Shown here: positions 16,182 to 25,855 of the stretch, in pieces
Position numbering within the stretch: the first letter of the stretch is position 1
How the letters are laid out: each line of letters begins with the position of its first letter
DNA from: CAVRTM01 sp963696105
GTDB lineage: Bacteria; Actinomycetota; Actinomycetes; Actinomycetales; Dermatophilaceae
Reading direction: 5' to 3'
Length of the DNA stretch: 64,000 nucleotides
Assembly (NCBI GenBank): GCA_963696105.1
Contig: CAVOIP010000005.1
Coordinates: forward strand, 1,782,753-1,846,752
The notes under the pieces: generated by a model
The model's database searches: none
Told to the model about the DNA's origin: nothing
Seen by the model: only the letters and a program-made list of their open reading frames with translations
Position numbers and translations under genes: made by a program

Positions 16182-17885
16182 TCAGGGCTGGCCGACGACC
16201 GGCACGACGGCACCGCGATCGGACCCGGGGTCACTCGGTGACGTCGGGCCCCCGGTCGGCTGACCGGGCGGCGGGTTGTCCTTGCCCTTGGGGGTGTGCT
16301 TGTGGGGCTTGTCACCCTTGTCCGGCTTGCCGCCCTGCCCGGTCTGGCCGCTCGTGGGGGAGGGCTGGGTCGTGGGCGTGGGCCCGGTCGCCGGCGGGGA
16401 CGGTGTGGTCGCCTGGCCAGTGGGAGGTGCGCCGCCGCCGGTGGGGTCTGGACCCGGTGTGCCGGAGGGCACCGGTGTCGTGGCCCCGTCCGAGCTCTCC
16501 GGCGCCGTCGTCGGAGGCGCCGAGGCGGGGGCTGACGTCGTGCTCGACTGCTGCCCCGTGGGGCTGGCGGTCGGAGCCGAGGGGCCGGGGTCCGGTGCCG
16601 AGGTGGTGCCGCCGTGCCTCGACCATGTGCCCGTACCGGCGGCGCCCTGGCCGGAGGAGGAGACGGATGCCGGGTCAGCGGTCTGCGCGTGCGCGCCGGG
16701 AGCGGTCCGGGACGGCGCGTGGCTGGTCGCCCCGGTGGCCGGCTCGCCCGTGGCGGGGGCGCCGGACCAGGCGGCCGCGACCGTGACCGCAGTGGCCAGC
16801 GCTGCGGCTGCGCCGACCGACACGCTCCACGCCGTACGGCGTCGCCGGCGCGGCGTGCCGGCCTGCGCGGGCGCCAGGCCCACCTCGGTGGGTGGGCCGC
16901 CGCGCGCCTGGAGCCCCGCAGCCGCGGCGGCCCCAGCACCCGGCACTGCCGCGGCACCCGGCGCCGCCGCAGCGGCCGGCGCCGCCGCAGCGGCCGGCAC
17001 TGCCGCAGCTGCCGGCGCCACGCGCCGGACGGAGGCGACCTCCTGATGGTCGGATCCCGGTGCGGAGAGGGCCGAGAGCAGCGACGCCACCTCGCCGGCG
17101 GTCGGTCGCTGCTCCGGCTCGCGCGCGGTCATCGCGCCCAGCACGTCCGCCCACCGGGGGCCGAGCTCGGCGGGGACCTCGGGCTGGCGGCTGAGGCGCA
17201 CGACTGCGGTCTCGATCCCCACCCCGGGGAACGCGGCACGCCCGGTGAGGCACTCCAGCAGCACGAGCCCGAGGGCGTAGACGTCGGACGGCAGCGAGAC
17301 GGTGCCGCCGACGGTCTGCTCGGGGCTGAGGTACTGGACGGTGCCGATCAGGAGCCCGGTGGAGGTCAGCCGCGTGCCGTCGACCAGCCGGGCGATCCCG
17401 AAGTCGGTCAGCTTGGTCCGCAGCGCCGCGCCGTCGTCGCTGCCGCAGACGAGCACGTTGGCCGGCTTGATGTCGCGGTGGATGACTCCGGCGTCGTGGA
17501 TGGCCTGGAGCGAGGCGGCCAGCTGCCCGCCGAGCGAGGCGACCTGCGCGGACGCCAGCGGTCCGCGGCGGACCACGTCGGCGAGCGTCTCTCCCTCGAC
17601 CAGCTCCATCACGAGGAACGGCTGCTCGTCGTCGGTGCCGATGTCGTAGACGGACACGAGTCCGGGGTGGTTCAGCCCGGCGAGGACACGGGCCTCACTC
17701 TCGTGCCGCTGGTCCAGTGCCTCGTCGCTGACATCGGGCCGGAACAGCTTGACGGCAACCTGCCGCGCGAGGACCTGGTCGGTGGCGCGGTAGACGTCGC
17801 CCATCCCGCCCCGGCCGATCCGCTCGCCGAGGCGGTAACGGCCGACCAGGACGCGCGCCCCGGTCGGGTTGTTGGTGCTGTCCAC
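16182..17885 (-). CDS. PknB-type serine/threonine protein kinase with Pro/Ser/Thr-rich tail
   Basis: A 567-aa receptor-type eukaryotic-like kinase. The Gly loop is IGRGGMGDVY (residues ~23-32), the catalytic Lys is in VAVKLF (~46), the active site is HRDIKPANVL (~136) and the metal site DFG is at ~161-163. After the kinase domain (~270) come an Ala-rich low-complexity linker, one TM helix (~352-375) and a ~190-residue extracellular tail of Pro, Ser, Thr and Gly without PASTA repeats, so the ligand is not obvious. The GTG at 17885 is preceded by AGGAG; an upstream GTG (ISTRQEQ extension) is an alternative. It is divergent from the bPH2 genes, with a ~160-bp shared region. Confidence 0.9.
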   Translation of the reverse strand: MDSTNNPTGARVLVGRYRLGERIGRGGMGDVYRATDQVLARQVAVKLFRPDVSDEALDQRHESEARVLAGLNHPGLVSVYDIGTDDEQPFLVMELVEGETLADVVRRGPLASAQVASLGGQLAASLQAIHDAGVIHRDIKPANVLVCGSDDGAALRTKLTDFGIARLVDGTRLTSTGLLIGTVQYLSPEQTVGGTVSLPSDVYALGLVLLECLTGRAAFPGVGIETAVVRLSRQPEVPAELGPRWADVLGAMTAREPEQRPTAGEVASLLSALSAPGSDHQEVASVRRVAPAAAAVPAAAAAPAAAAAPGAAAVPGAGAAAAAGLQARGGPPTEVGLAPAQAGTPRRRRRTAWSVSVGAAAALATAVTVAAAWSGAPATGEPATGATSHAPSRTAPGAHAQTADPASVSSSGQGAAGTGTWSRHGGTTSAPDPGPSAPTASPTGQQSSTTSAPASAPPTTAPESSDGATTPVPSGTPGPDPTGGGAPPTGQATTPSPPATGPTPTTQPSPTSGQTGQGGKPDKGDKPHKHTPKGKDNPPPGQPTGGPTSPSDPGSDRGAVVPVVGQP

Positions 17886-18048
17886 GAGAACCTGCTCCTG
17901 ACGAGTCGAAATCACCCGTTCATGCCCACGGGGGCCGGAAACCATGCGGGGGGTCCACATGCTGGACACCGGCCCGGTGCCGCGGGGTCGCTGTACTCCG
18001 CGCGGAAGTGTGCCGCAGGCACCCGGATGCCGTGGCAGGGTGGGTGTC

Positions 18049-18570
18049 ATGGTTCCTCCCGAGCGGGACGGGTACGGCGCGCCGGCGCCGCTCCTGCGCG
18101 CGCCGGCTCACCTGGTCAGCCGGCGGGCCGTGACCTACTGGACCGTGCGTGCCGCCGACGTCTGGCTCCTGCTGCTCGTGGGCCAGGCCGTGTGGTTCTG
18201 GCTGGACGACAGCCGCCGCGGCCTGCGGATCATCGCCCTGCTGGTCACCGTGCTCGTCGCGGCCGGCCACCTCGCCGTGATGCCGCGCTGGCGCTACCGG
18301 ATCCACCGCTGGGAGGTCAGCCCGCTGGCGGTCTACACCCAGGCCGGCTGGCTGACCCAGGAGCGCCGGATCGCGCCGCTGTCGCGGATCCAGACCGTCG
18401 ACTCCCAGCGCGGGCCGCTGGAGCAGCTGTTCGGGCTGACCAACGTCACCGTCACCACCGCGTCCGCCGCCGGACCGCTGCACATCAAGGGGCTGGACGA
18501 CGCCACGGCGCAGCGGCTCGTGCACGAGCTCACCACGGTGACCGCGGCGGTCGAGGGCGACGCGACGTGA
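18049..18570 (+). CDS. bPH2-domain membrane protein (YdbS-like)
   Basis: A 173-aa protein with two TM helices (residues ~36-75) and a C-terminal bacterial PH domain (bPH2): the segment SPLAVYTQAGWLTQERRI followed by LSRIQTVDSQRGPLEQLFGL is diagnostic. Proteins of this pair type (YdbS/YdbT in Bacillus) are membrane-anchored; the Bacillus pair affects sensitivity to certain bacteriocins, but no biochemical role is firm. A CAGGGT box 7 bases upstream of the ATG suggests a leaderless transcript. Its stop overlaps the next start (GTGA). Confidence 0.85.
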   Translation: MVPPERDGYGAPAPLLRAPAHLVSRRAVTYWTVRAADVWLLLLVGQAVWFWLDDSRRGLRIIALLVTVLVAAGHLAVMPRWRYRIHRWEVSPLAVYTQAGWLTQERRIAPLSRIQTVDSQRGPLEQLFGLTNVTVTTASAAGPLHIKGLDDATAQRLVHELTTVTAAVEGDAT

Positions 18571-20241
18571 GCCTCCCGCCGCAGCCGGAGTGGCGGCGGC
18601 TGAGCGCACGGATGCTGCTCATCCACCCCGTCCGCGAGGTCGGCCGGTTCGTCCCCGCCATCGTCGGCCTGCTCATCGCGGGCCGCACCACGGGCTTCGG
18701 GCCCTGGTGGGGCCTCCTCGGGGTGGTGGCCGTCATCGCCCTCAGCATCGCCCGGTGGTTCACCACCCGCTACCGGATCACGCCGACGCAGGTCGAGCTG
18801 CGCACCGGCCTGCTGACCCGTCGCACGAAGGTCGCCCCCGCCGACCGCGTCCGCACCGTCGACGTGACCGCCCCCGTGCTCCACCGGCTGCTCGGCCTGG
18901 CCAAGGTCGACATCGGCACCGGCGGCGGTGGCCACCACGGCGACACCCTCGTGCTCGACGCCCTCGCCGCGGGACCCGCCGGGCTGCTGCGAGCCGAGCT
19001 GTTGCACCGGATGCGGGCGCCCGCGGCCGCGGCGCCCCGGGCCGCGACCCCGGCGGGGCCGGCCACCGCTGGGACGGCGACCGCGTCGCCAGGGGCGCTG
19101 GGGGCGGAAGCGCCGAGCCCGGCGGGGGACGCTCCCGCTGGGCCGACTGCCGGGTGCGCTGACGCCGCATGCGCCGATGCCGCGTGCGCCGACCGCGATC
19201 ACCCCCGTCGGTCTCGTTCCCCCGGAGAGCCCGGACATCGAGCTGCTGCGGCTGGACCCGCGGTGGACGGTCTACGCCCCCTTCACCCTCAGCGGTGTCG
19301 TGACAGCCCTGGCCGTCGCCGGTGTCGCCTGGCGCATCGTGGACCAGCTCAACCTCGACGCCACCCGGCTGTCGGCGGTCCAGGGGGTCCTCGGCCACCT
19401 CGAGCGCACACCGGTCTGGCTCGACGTGGCCCAGGCCCTGGTGGGGCTGGTCGTCGTCGTCACACTGCTCTCGGTGGGCGGCTACGTCCTCTCGTTCTGG
19501 GGCTACCGGCTGACGCGCCACCTGGCCGGCACGCTCCACGTCACGCGGGGGCTGCTGACCACCCGGGCCACCAGCATCGAGGAGCGACGCCTGCGCGGGG
19601 TGGAGATCGCAGAGCCGGTCCCGCTGCGGTGGGCCGGCGGACGCCGGCTCTCGGCGATCACGACCGGGCTGCGCTCCCGCAACGACAACGGCGGCGGCAG
19701 CGCGATGCTGGTGCCGCCCGCCCCGCTGGCCGAGGTCGCCCGGGTGGCGGGGCTGGTGCTGGGCGACCCGTCGCTGGTGACGGTGGCGCTGCGCCCCCAC
19801 GGTGCGGCAGCCCGCCGCAGGCGGCTGGTGCGCGCGACCGTGCCGGCCGCCGCCGTGCTGCTCGCGGCAGGGGTGGCCCAGCAGCTCGCGGACCTGCCCG
19901 GCTGGGTGGTGCCGATCGCCGCCCTGCCCCTCCTGCTCGCCGTACCGCTGGGCCTGGACCGCTACCGCGGCCTCGGGCACACCGTCAGCGGGAGCTACCT
20001 CGTGACGCGGTCGGGCTCGCTGTCGCGCCGCCGGGACGTCGTGGCCCGCGACGGGGTGATCGGCTGGAACGTGCGGCAGACCTTCTTCCAGCGCCGGGCC
20101 GGCCTGGTCACCTTGAGCGCCACCACCGCGGCCGGGTCGCAGGCCTACAAGGTCCTCGATGTGGACCCGCAGGAGGCGGTGCGCGTGGTGCAGGAGACCA
20201 CGCCGGGGCTGCTCGAGCCGTTCCTGCTGGGCCCGCGCTGA
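18567..20241 (+). CDS. bPH2-domain membrane protein (YdbT-like), frameshifted in the linker
   Basis: The larger partner of the preceding gene: an N-terminal pair of TM helices plus the first PH domain (TRYRITPTQVELRTGLLT, LHRLLGLAKVDIGTGGG), then an Ala/Pro-rich linker, then TM helices and two further PH-like repeats (LTRHLAGTLHVTRGLL; YLVTRSGSLSRRRDVV). The first part reads in the frame of the GTG at 18567, whereas everything after ~19190 (from PESPDIELLRLDPRWTVY) reads +1. The shift therefore lies within the low-complexity linker (18930-19190), where a one-base insertion is easily made by sequencing or slippage. The product would be ~557 aa if corrected. Confidence 0.82.
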
Positions 20242-20247
20242 CCCGGC

Positions 20248-21888
20248 TCAGATCCAGCTGGGGAACCACATCCGCAGCTGCCACTGCGGGTAGGGGATGA
20301 CCTGCGCGGTGTACAGCGGGTAGAAGAACGCGAACAGCCCCACGGACAGCACGACGTAGCCGCCGGCCAGGGCCAGCCCCCAGCGGCGCCGCCGCACGGA
20401 CGCGGTCGCGGGCCCGATGACCAGCCCGAGGACGTAGGTGACGGCCAGCACCACGTACGGGACGAAGGCGACCGCGTAGAACGTGTAGATCGTGCGGCTC
20501 TGGTAGTTGAACCAGGGCAGGTAGCCCGCGGCGATGCCGGCGAGGACGGCCCCGGCGCGCCAGTCGCGGCGCAGCGCCCACATGAACAGCAGGACGAACA
20601 CGGCGATGGTGCCGCCCCACCACACCGTCGGCGTGCCGATCGAGGTGATCGCCTTGGAGCACAGCTCCACGGTGCAGCCGTCGTGCCCCCTCTTGGGCCC
20701 TTCGTAGAAGAACGAGGTGGGCCGGCCCTGGATCAGCCACGACCAGGGGTTGGTCTTGTAGGGGTGGGGAGAGGAGAGCGTGACGTTGATCTGGTACATC
20801 TCGCGGTGGTACTGCCACAGCGAGCGCAACGGAGCGGGGACCCAGCCGAACGACGCCGAGGGATGGGTGGCGGCCCAGGTCCGGTCGTAGCCGTCGCGGG
20901 AGTGGAACCACCCGGCCCACGAGCCGACGTAGGTGAGCACCGCGACGCCGACCATCACCGCGGCGGCGTACAGCCCGTCCTTGGCCACCGCGGCGAGCCA
21001 CCACCGCCGGATGCCGGCGGCGCGGCGCGCGCCCATGTCCCAGCTGACCGTCATCAGGCCGAAGACGACCAGGAAGAACAGGCCGGACCACTTGGTGCCT
21101 GCGGAGAGCCCCAGGCACAGCCCGGCCACCCAGCGCCACGGACGGGCGCCCAACCACGGCCCGTAGCGCAGCTCGGGGGAGCCGCGCCGGGCACCGGCCT
21201 CCAGCAGCGCGCCGACCTTGCGGGCGAGCACCTCCCGCGAACGGTCGCGGTCGATCAGCAGGGCGCAGAACGCCGCCAGCGCCCAGAACATGACGATGAG
21301 GTCCAGCAGGCCCGTGCGGGAGTGGACGAAGTGGTGCCCCTCGAACGCCAGCAGGACCGCCGCGATGGTCCCCATCAGTGTGGAGCCGAACATCCGGCGG
21401 GCCGCGCGGCCGACCATGAGGATCGACAGCGTGCCCAGCAGCGCGACGGAGAACCGCCAGCCGAACGAGCTGGTCACCCCGAACAGCTGCTCGCCGGCGG
21501 CGATGACCCACTTGCCGACCGGCGGGTGCACGACCAGGTCGGGCATGTCGCCGAACACGTCGGGGGTGCCGTTCGTGAACATCACGTCCGGCTTCTTGAT
21601 CGTGTCCGGCACCCGGCGCTCGGTGCCGAACTGCAGCAGTGACCAGGCCTGCTTGACGTAGTACGTCTCGTCGAAGACCAGCTGGTGCGGCCGGCCGAGC
21701 TGCCAGAACCGCAGGAAGCCCCCGACCGCCGCGACGAGCAGCGGTGCCACCCACCCCCACAGCACGTCGGTCGGACGCCGGCCGAGCAGGCGCGCCCGCA
21801 CCTGCTCGGTCGGGGACATGGGCGCCATCGTAGGCAGGGAACCGGGGTGCTCCCCGGTGTGCGGCGCCGCTGATGCCGTGCTGCTCAC
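20248..21888 (-). CDS. Protein O-mannosyltransferase (GT39)
   Basis: A 546-aa polytopic membrane glycosyltransferase that moves mannose from polyprenyl-phosphate-mannose to Ser/Thr of exported proteins as they leave the Sec channel. The catalytic Asp-Glu pair lies in the first periplasmic loop (FDETYYVKQ, residues ~72-80), followed by HPPVGKWVIA and GWRFSVALLGTLS, with about ten further TM helices and the C-terminal YLPWFNYQSRTIYTFYAVAF block of PMTs. The GTG at 21888 is the most upstream plausible start; ATG codons at ~21828 and ~21819 (MAPMSP) are alternatives. It is divergent from rsmI, as in mycobacteria. Confidence 0.92.
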   Translation of the reverse strand: MSSTASAAPHTGEHPGSLPTMAPMSPTEQVRARLLGRRPTDVLWGWVAPLLVAAVGGFLRFWQLGRPHQLVFDETYYVKQAWSLLQFGTERRVPDTIKKPDVMFTNGTPDVFGDMPDLVVHPPVGKWVIAAGEQLFGVTSSFGWRFSVALLGTLSILMVGRAARRMFGSTLMGTIAAVLLAFEGHHFVHSRTGLLDLIVMFWALAAFCALLIDRDRSREVLARKVGALLEAGARRGSPELRYGPWLGARPWRWVAGLCLGLSAGTKWSGLFFLVVFGLMTVSWDMGARRAAGIRRWWLAAVAKDGLYAAAVMVGVAVLTYVGSWAGWFHSRDGYDRTWAATHPSASFGWVPAPLRSLWQYHREMYQINVTLSSPHPYKTNPWSWLIQGRPTSFFYEGPKRGHDGCTVELCSKAITSIGTPTVWWGGTIAVFVLLFMWALRRDWRAGAVLAGIAAGYLPWFNYQSRTIYTFYAVAFVPYVVLAVTYVLGLVIGPATASVRRRRWGLALAGGYVVLSVGLFAFFYPLYTAQVIPYPQWQLRMWFPSWI

Positions 21889-21962
21889 GCCTGCTGCTCT
21901 CCCGTGGTCCGCGCCGGATGCGCCGCGGGCGACTGTACCGGCGGACCTGAGAGGATCCGGGG

Positions 21963-22811
21963 GTGACTTCCGCTGCCCCTCCCGGCGTCCTCGTCCTCGC
22001 GGCCACCCCCATCGGCGACCCGCGCGACGCCGCGCCCCGGCTCGCGCAGGAGATCGCCGGCGCGGACGTCGTCGCGGCCGAGGACACCCGGCGGCTGAGC
22101 CGCCTGTGCGCCGCCCTCGAGGTCAGCCCCACCGGGTCGGTCCTCAGCTACCACGAGCACAACGAGGCGGCCCGGACCGCCGACCTGCTGGCCCGGCTCG
22201 TGGCCGGGGAGCGCGTCGTCGTGGTCACCGACGCCGGTATGCCGTCCGTGTCCGACCCCGGCTACCGGCTGGTCTCCGCCGCGATCGAGGCCGGGGTGCG
22301 GGTGACCTGCGTCCCCGGGCCCAGCGCGGTGCTGATGGCACTCGCGGTCTCCGGGCTGCCGGTCGACCGGTTCTCCTTCGAGGGCTTTCCCTCCCGCAAG
22401 GCCGGCGAGCGGCTGCGCGCGCTGCAGGCGCTGGCCGCCGAGCGCCGCACGATGATCTTCTTCGAGGCACCGCACCGGCTCGACGCGACGCTGGCCGCGA
22501 TGGCCGAGGCGTTCGGGGACGACCGTCCGGCGGCGGTCTGCCGCGAGCTGACCAAGACCTATGAGGAGGTCCGCCGCGGCGGGCTGCGCGAGCTGGCCGA
22601 GTGGGCCGCCGAGGGCGTCCGCGGCGAGATCACCATCGTGGTCGGCGGCGCTGCCGAGGTGACCGTCGACCCGGCGTCCGCCCTGCGCGCCGTACAGGAG
22701 CGGGTGGAGGCGGGGGAGCGGCTCAAGGACGCGACTGCCGACGTCGCCGCGGCCACCGGGCTGAGCCGCAAGGACCTCTACAACGCCGCGCTCGCCGCCC
22801 GGAAGGCGTGA
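21963..22811 (+). CDS. rsmI: 16S rRNA (cytidine1402-2'-O)-methyltransferase
   Basis: A 282-aa SAM-dependent methyltransferase of the tetrapyrrole-methylase fold that modifies C1402 in the ribosomal P site. Motifs: LAATPIGDPRDAAPR at the N-terminus, AEDTRRLSRL, VTDAGMPSVSDPGYRLV (residues ~88-104), PGPSAVLMALAVSGLP and FFEAPHRL. The C-terminal RsmI helical domain (SRKDLYNAALAARK) is present. The GTG at 21963 gives the standard N-terminus; there is no strong Shine-Dalgarno, and GGAT lies close upstream. The pmt-rsmI divergent arrangement is conserved in actinobacteria. Confidence 0.94.
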   Translation: MTSAAPPGVLVLAATPIGDPRDAAPRLAQEIAGADVVAAEDTRRLSRLCAALEVSPTGSVLSYHEHNEAARTADLLARLVAGERVVVVTDAGMPSVSDPGYRLVSAAIEAGVRVTCVPGPSAVLMALAVSGLPVDRFSFEGFPSRKAGERLRALQALAAERRTMIFFEAPHRLDATLAAMAEAFGDDRPAAVCRELTKTYEEVRRGGLRELAEWAAEGVRGEITIVVGGAAEVTVDPASALRAVQERVEAGERLKDATADVAAATGLSRKDLYNAALAARKA

Positions 22812-22870
22812 GGCGCCCGCCGGCCGCCGCTCGCGCAGGAACCGGGGCGAACCGCGGACGCGCGTCCGCC

Positions 22871-22876
22871 TAGGAT
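22871..22876 (+). promoter_or_regulatory. Putative -10 box TAGGAT of metG (leaderless)
   Basis: TAGGAT, in the context GCCTAGGATCC, ends seven bases before the metG ATG at 22884. No ribosome-binding site lies between, which fits leaderless initiation. Confidence 0.5.
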
Positions 22877-22883
22877 CCACCCC

Positions 22884-24711
22884 ATGAGCAAGGTCCTGTC
22901 TGCCGTCGCCTGGCCGTACGCCAACGGCCCGCGCCACATCGGCCACGTCGCCGGTTTCGGTGTGCCCTCCGACGTCTTCAGCCGCTACATGCGGATGGCC
23001 GGCCACGACGTCCTCATGGTCAGCGGCACCGACGAGCACGGCACCCCGATCCTGGTGGCCGCCGACAAGGCCGGGGTCAGCGCCAAGGAGCTCGCCGACA
23101 CCAACAACCGGCTCATCGTGGAGGACCTCGTCGGGCTCGGGCTGTCCTACGACCTGTTCACCCGCACCACGACGCGCAACCACTACGCCGTCGTGCAGGA
23201 GATGTTCACCACCGTCCACCGCAACGGCTACATGGTCGAGCGGACCACCCACGGGGCGATCTCGCCGTCGACCGGGCGCACCCTGCCCGACCGCTACATC
23301 GAGGGCACCTGCCCGATCTGCGGCTACGACAGCGCCCGCGGCGACCAGTGCGACAACTGCGGCAACCAGCTCGACCCGACCGACCTGATCGAGCCGCGCA
23401 GCAAGATCAACGGCGAGACCCCCGAGTTCATCGAGACCCAGCACTTCTTCCTCGACCTGCCCGCGCTGGCCGAGGCCCTCGGGGTGTGGCTGGACGAGCG
23501 CGAGGCGTCGGGCACCTGGCGGCCCAACGTCATCAAGTTCAGCCAGAACATCCTCAAGGAGATCAAGCCGCGGGCGATGACCCGCGACATCGACTGGGGC
23601 ATCCCGGTCCCGCTGGACGGCTGGCGCGAGCAGCCCACCAAGCGGCTCTACGTGTGGTTCGACGCGGTCATCGGCTACCTCTCCGCGTCGATCGAGTGGG
23701 GCCGCCGCAGCGGTGACCCCGAGGCGTGGCGCCAGTGGTGGAACGACCCCGAGGCCCTGTCGTACTACTTCATGGGCAAGGACAACATCGTCTTCCACTC
23801 CCAGATCTGGCCGGCCGAGCTGCTCGCCTACGACGGCAAGGGCGACAAAGGCGGCGACCCCCGGCCCGTACGGCGCGCTGCAGCTGCCCACCGAGGTGGT
23901 CAGCTCGGAGTTCCTCACCATGGAGGGCCGGCAGTTCTCCTCCAGCCGCGGCGTCGTCATCTACGTGCGCGACGTCCTCGCCCGCTACCAGCCCGACGCC
24001 CTGCGCTACTTCATCTGCGCGGCGGGCCCCGAGAACCAGGACAGCGACTTCACCTGGGCCGAGTTCGTCCAGCGCAACAACAGCGAGCTCGTCGCCGGCT
24101 GGGGCAACCTCGTCAACCGCACGGCCACGATGATCCACAAGAGCTTCGGCGAGATCCCGGCGGCCGGCGAGCTGACCGCGGCGGACGAGGCGCTGCTGGA
24201 CGCCGTCCGCGGTGGATTCGCGACCGTCGGTGACCTGATCGGCCGCCACCGGCAGAAGAACGCCCTCGCCGAGGTGATGCGGATCGTGGCCGAGGTGAAC
24301 AAGTACGTCACCGACCAGGCGCCGTTCAAGCTCAAGGCGGAGTCCGAGCGGGAGCGGCTGGGCACGATCCTGCACGTCCTCGCCCAGGCCGTCAGCGACT
24401 GCAACACGCTGATCTCCCCGTTCCTGCCGCACAGCTCCAACGCCGTCCACGCCGCCCTCGGTGGTGAGGGCGTCGTCGCGCCGATGCCGCGCATCGAGGA
24501 GGTGGCCGACCTCGACGACGACGCGCCGGAGGCGCGCTACCCGGTCATCACCGGGGACTACAGCGCGACGCCGACGTGGGAGTCGCGGCCGGTCAAGGCC
24601 GGCACGCCGGTGGCCAAGCCCTCGCCGATCTTCGCCAAGCTGGACCCCTCGGTGGTCGACGAGGAGCTGGCGCGGCTGGCCGGTGACGCCGTGCCGGAGA
24701 CAGCCGGATGA
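22884..24711 (+). CDS. metG: Methionyl-tRNA synthetase, with a +1 frameshift in a C-run
   Basis: Class I synthetase charging tRNA-Met, ~608 aa. The HIGH motif appears as RHIGHVAGFG (residues ~14-23), and the zinc knuckle is CPICGYDSARGDQCDNCG. The KMSKS loop is replaced by FSSSRG, a variant I associate with this actinobacterial MetG type; catalytic Lys residues are thus absent from that loop. Frame 1 holds to ~23857; conserved sequence (GPYGALQLPTEVVSSEFLTMEG onward in two parts) continues one base later to 24711. Removing one C from the five-C run at 23858-23862 restores one frame. metG is essential, so this is most likely a sequence error. It begins the block metG-tatD-rpfB-rsmA-ispE. Confidence 0.92.
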
Positions 24712-24748
24712 CCTTGCGCGACAACGGATCCCGACAGGTCGGGCCGGT

Positions 24749-25579
24749 ATGACGAGCCGTCCGCCGGCCCCCGACCCGCTGCCGATCCCGGTGGTGGACA
24801 ACCACACCCACCTCGACATCGTCCGTGACGACGGACCCGCGCCCGACCTGTCGGCGGCGATCGGTGACGCCGCTGCGGTGGGGGTCGACCGGATGGTGCA
24901 GATCGGCTGCGACCTCGAGAGCGCCCGCTTCACCGTGCGCGTCGTCGACGAGCACCGGGCGCTGCTCGGTGGAGTGGCCCTGCACCCGAACGAGGCACCG
25001 CGGCTGGCCGAGCGCGGCAGGCAGGACGAGGCGCGCGACGAGATCGAGCGGCTCGCGAAGCACCCGCGGGTGCGGGTCATCGGTGAGACGGGGCTCGACT
25101 ACTTCCGCACCGGGCCCGAAGGCGTTGCGGCACAGCAGGACTCGTTCCGCTGGCACATCGACCTGGCCAAGCGCACCGGCAAGGCGCTGCAGATCCACGA
25201 CCGTGACGCCCACGAGGACGTGCTGCGCATCCTGCGGGAGGAGGGCGCACCCGAACGCACGGTGCTGCACTGCTTCTCGGGCGACATCGTCATGGCACGC
25301 GAGTGCGTGGAGCGCGGCTACCACCTCTCGTTCTCCGGGACCGTGACGTTCAAGAACGCCCAGGGGCTGCGCAACGCCCTGGCCGTCACGCCGCTGGAGC
25401 AGGTCCTCGTCGAGACCGATGCGCCCTACCTCACGCCGAGCCCGCACCGCGGGGCGACCAACGCGCCGTACCTCGTGCCGCTCACCGTCCGGGCGATGGC
25501 CGGCGTCCTCAACGTCGACGTCCCCAGCCTCTGCAGCGCCATCTCGGCCAGCTCGGAGCGCATCTACGGCCCCTGGTGA
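24749..25579 (+). CDS. TatD family metal-dependent deoxyribonuclease
   Basis: A 276-aa TIM-barrel amidohydrolase-type nuclease (3'-5' exonuclease in characterised TatD). Metal ligands are visible: VDNHTHLD (residues ~17-24), GETGLDYF with the bridging Glu (~111), QIHDRDAHED, LHCFSGD and VETDAPYLTP near the C-terminus. The ATG at 24749 follows the metG stop by 37 bases and lacks a strong ribosome-binding site. An in-frame GTG/ATG farther upstream would overlap metG. Its place between metG and rpfB is conserved in actinobacteria. Confidence 0.93.
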   Translation: MTSRPPAPDPLPIPVVDNHTHLDIVRDDGPAPDLSAAIGDAAAVGVDRMVQIGCDLESARFTVRVVDEHRALLGGVALHPNEAPRLAERGRQDEARDEIERLAKHPRVRVIGETGLDYFRTGPEGVAAQQDSFRWHIDLAKRTGKALQIHDRDAHEDVLRILREEGAPERTVLHCFSGDIVMARECVERGYHLSFSGTVTFKNAQGLRNALAVTPLEQVLVETDAPYLTPSPHRGATNAPYLVPLTVRAMAGVLNVDVPSLCSAISASSERIYGPW

Positions 25580-25772
25580 CCGCTCCATCCCCGCTTGGTG
25601 CCCCGAACCGACCGAACCGGCGGGCGGACCGCCGCAATACCGTCGTTTCGGGGCAACCAGCGGCGTGACGTGCGCCACGCTCCGTTACCAAAAGTTGACC
25701 TCTCCCCGGAGCGTCCCCCATGGTGGTGTGCAGTTGGCCGGGGTCCTCGAGGTCCCGGGCGGCACGCCAGAG

Positions 25773-25799
25773 AGGGCGCACGACCAGCTCGTGCGCCCT
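25773..25799 (+). terminator. Strong hairpin with short T-run in the rpfB leader
   Basis: A perfect 11-bp stem AGGGCGCACGA / TCGTGCGCCCT with a five-base loop, followed by TTCCC. It lies 194 bases after tatD and 57 bases before the rpfB start. It can end the metG-tatD transcript or act as an attenuator within the rpfB leader; sequence alone does not decide. Confidence 0.6.
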
Positions 25800-25855
25800 T
25801 TCCCTGTGTCAGCCCGGCGAGGAGTGCCCGGATAGGAGCCACTCCCTGGAGCATC

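Noticed and set aside
16921..17040. Tandem-like GCCGCAGCGGCCGGC repeats taken for a CRISPR or mobile repeat
   Set aside because: They encode the Ala-rich linker of the kinase in frame; no spacers or regular repeat-spacer structure exist here or elsewhere in the window.
16614..20300. Very long plus-strand frame antisense to the kinase and through the bPH2 genes (1228 codons)
   Set aside because: It is a GC-driven shadow: composition is Arg/Gly/Pro-rich with no domain, except for the part from 18567 that is the true start of the YdbT-like gene.
25580..25855. Possible c-di-AMP (ydaO/yuaA) riboswitch upstream of rpfB
   Set aside because: I could not see the conserved core of that riboswitch by eye; only a plain hairpin is supported.
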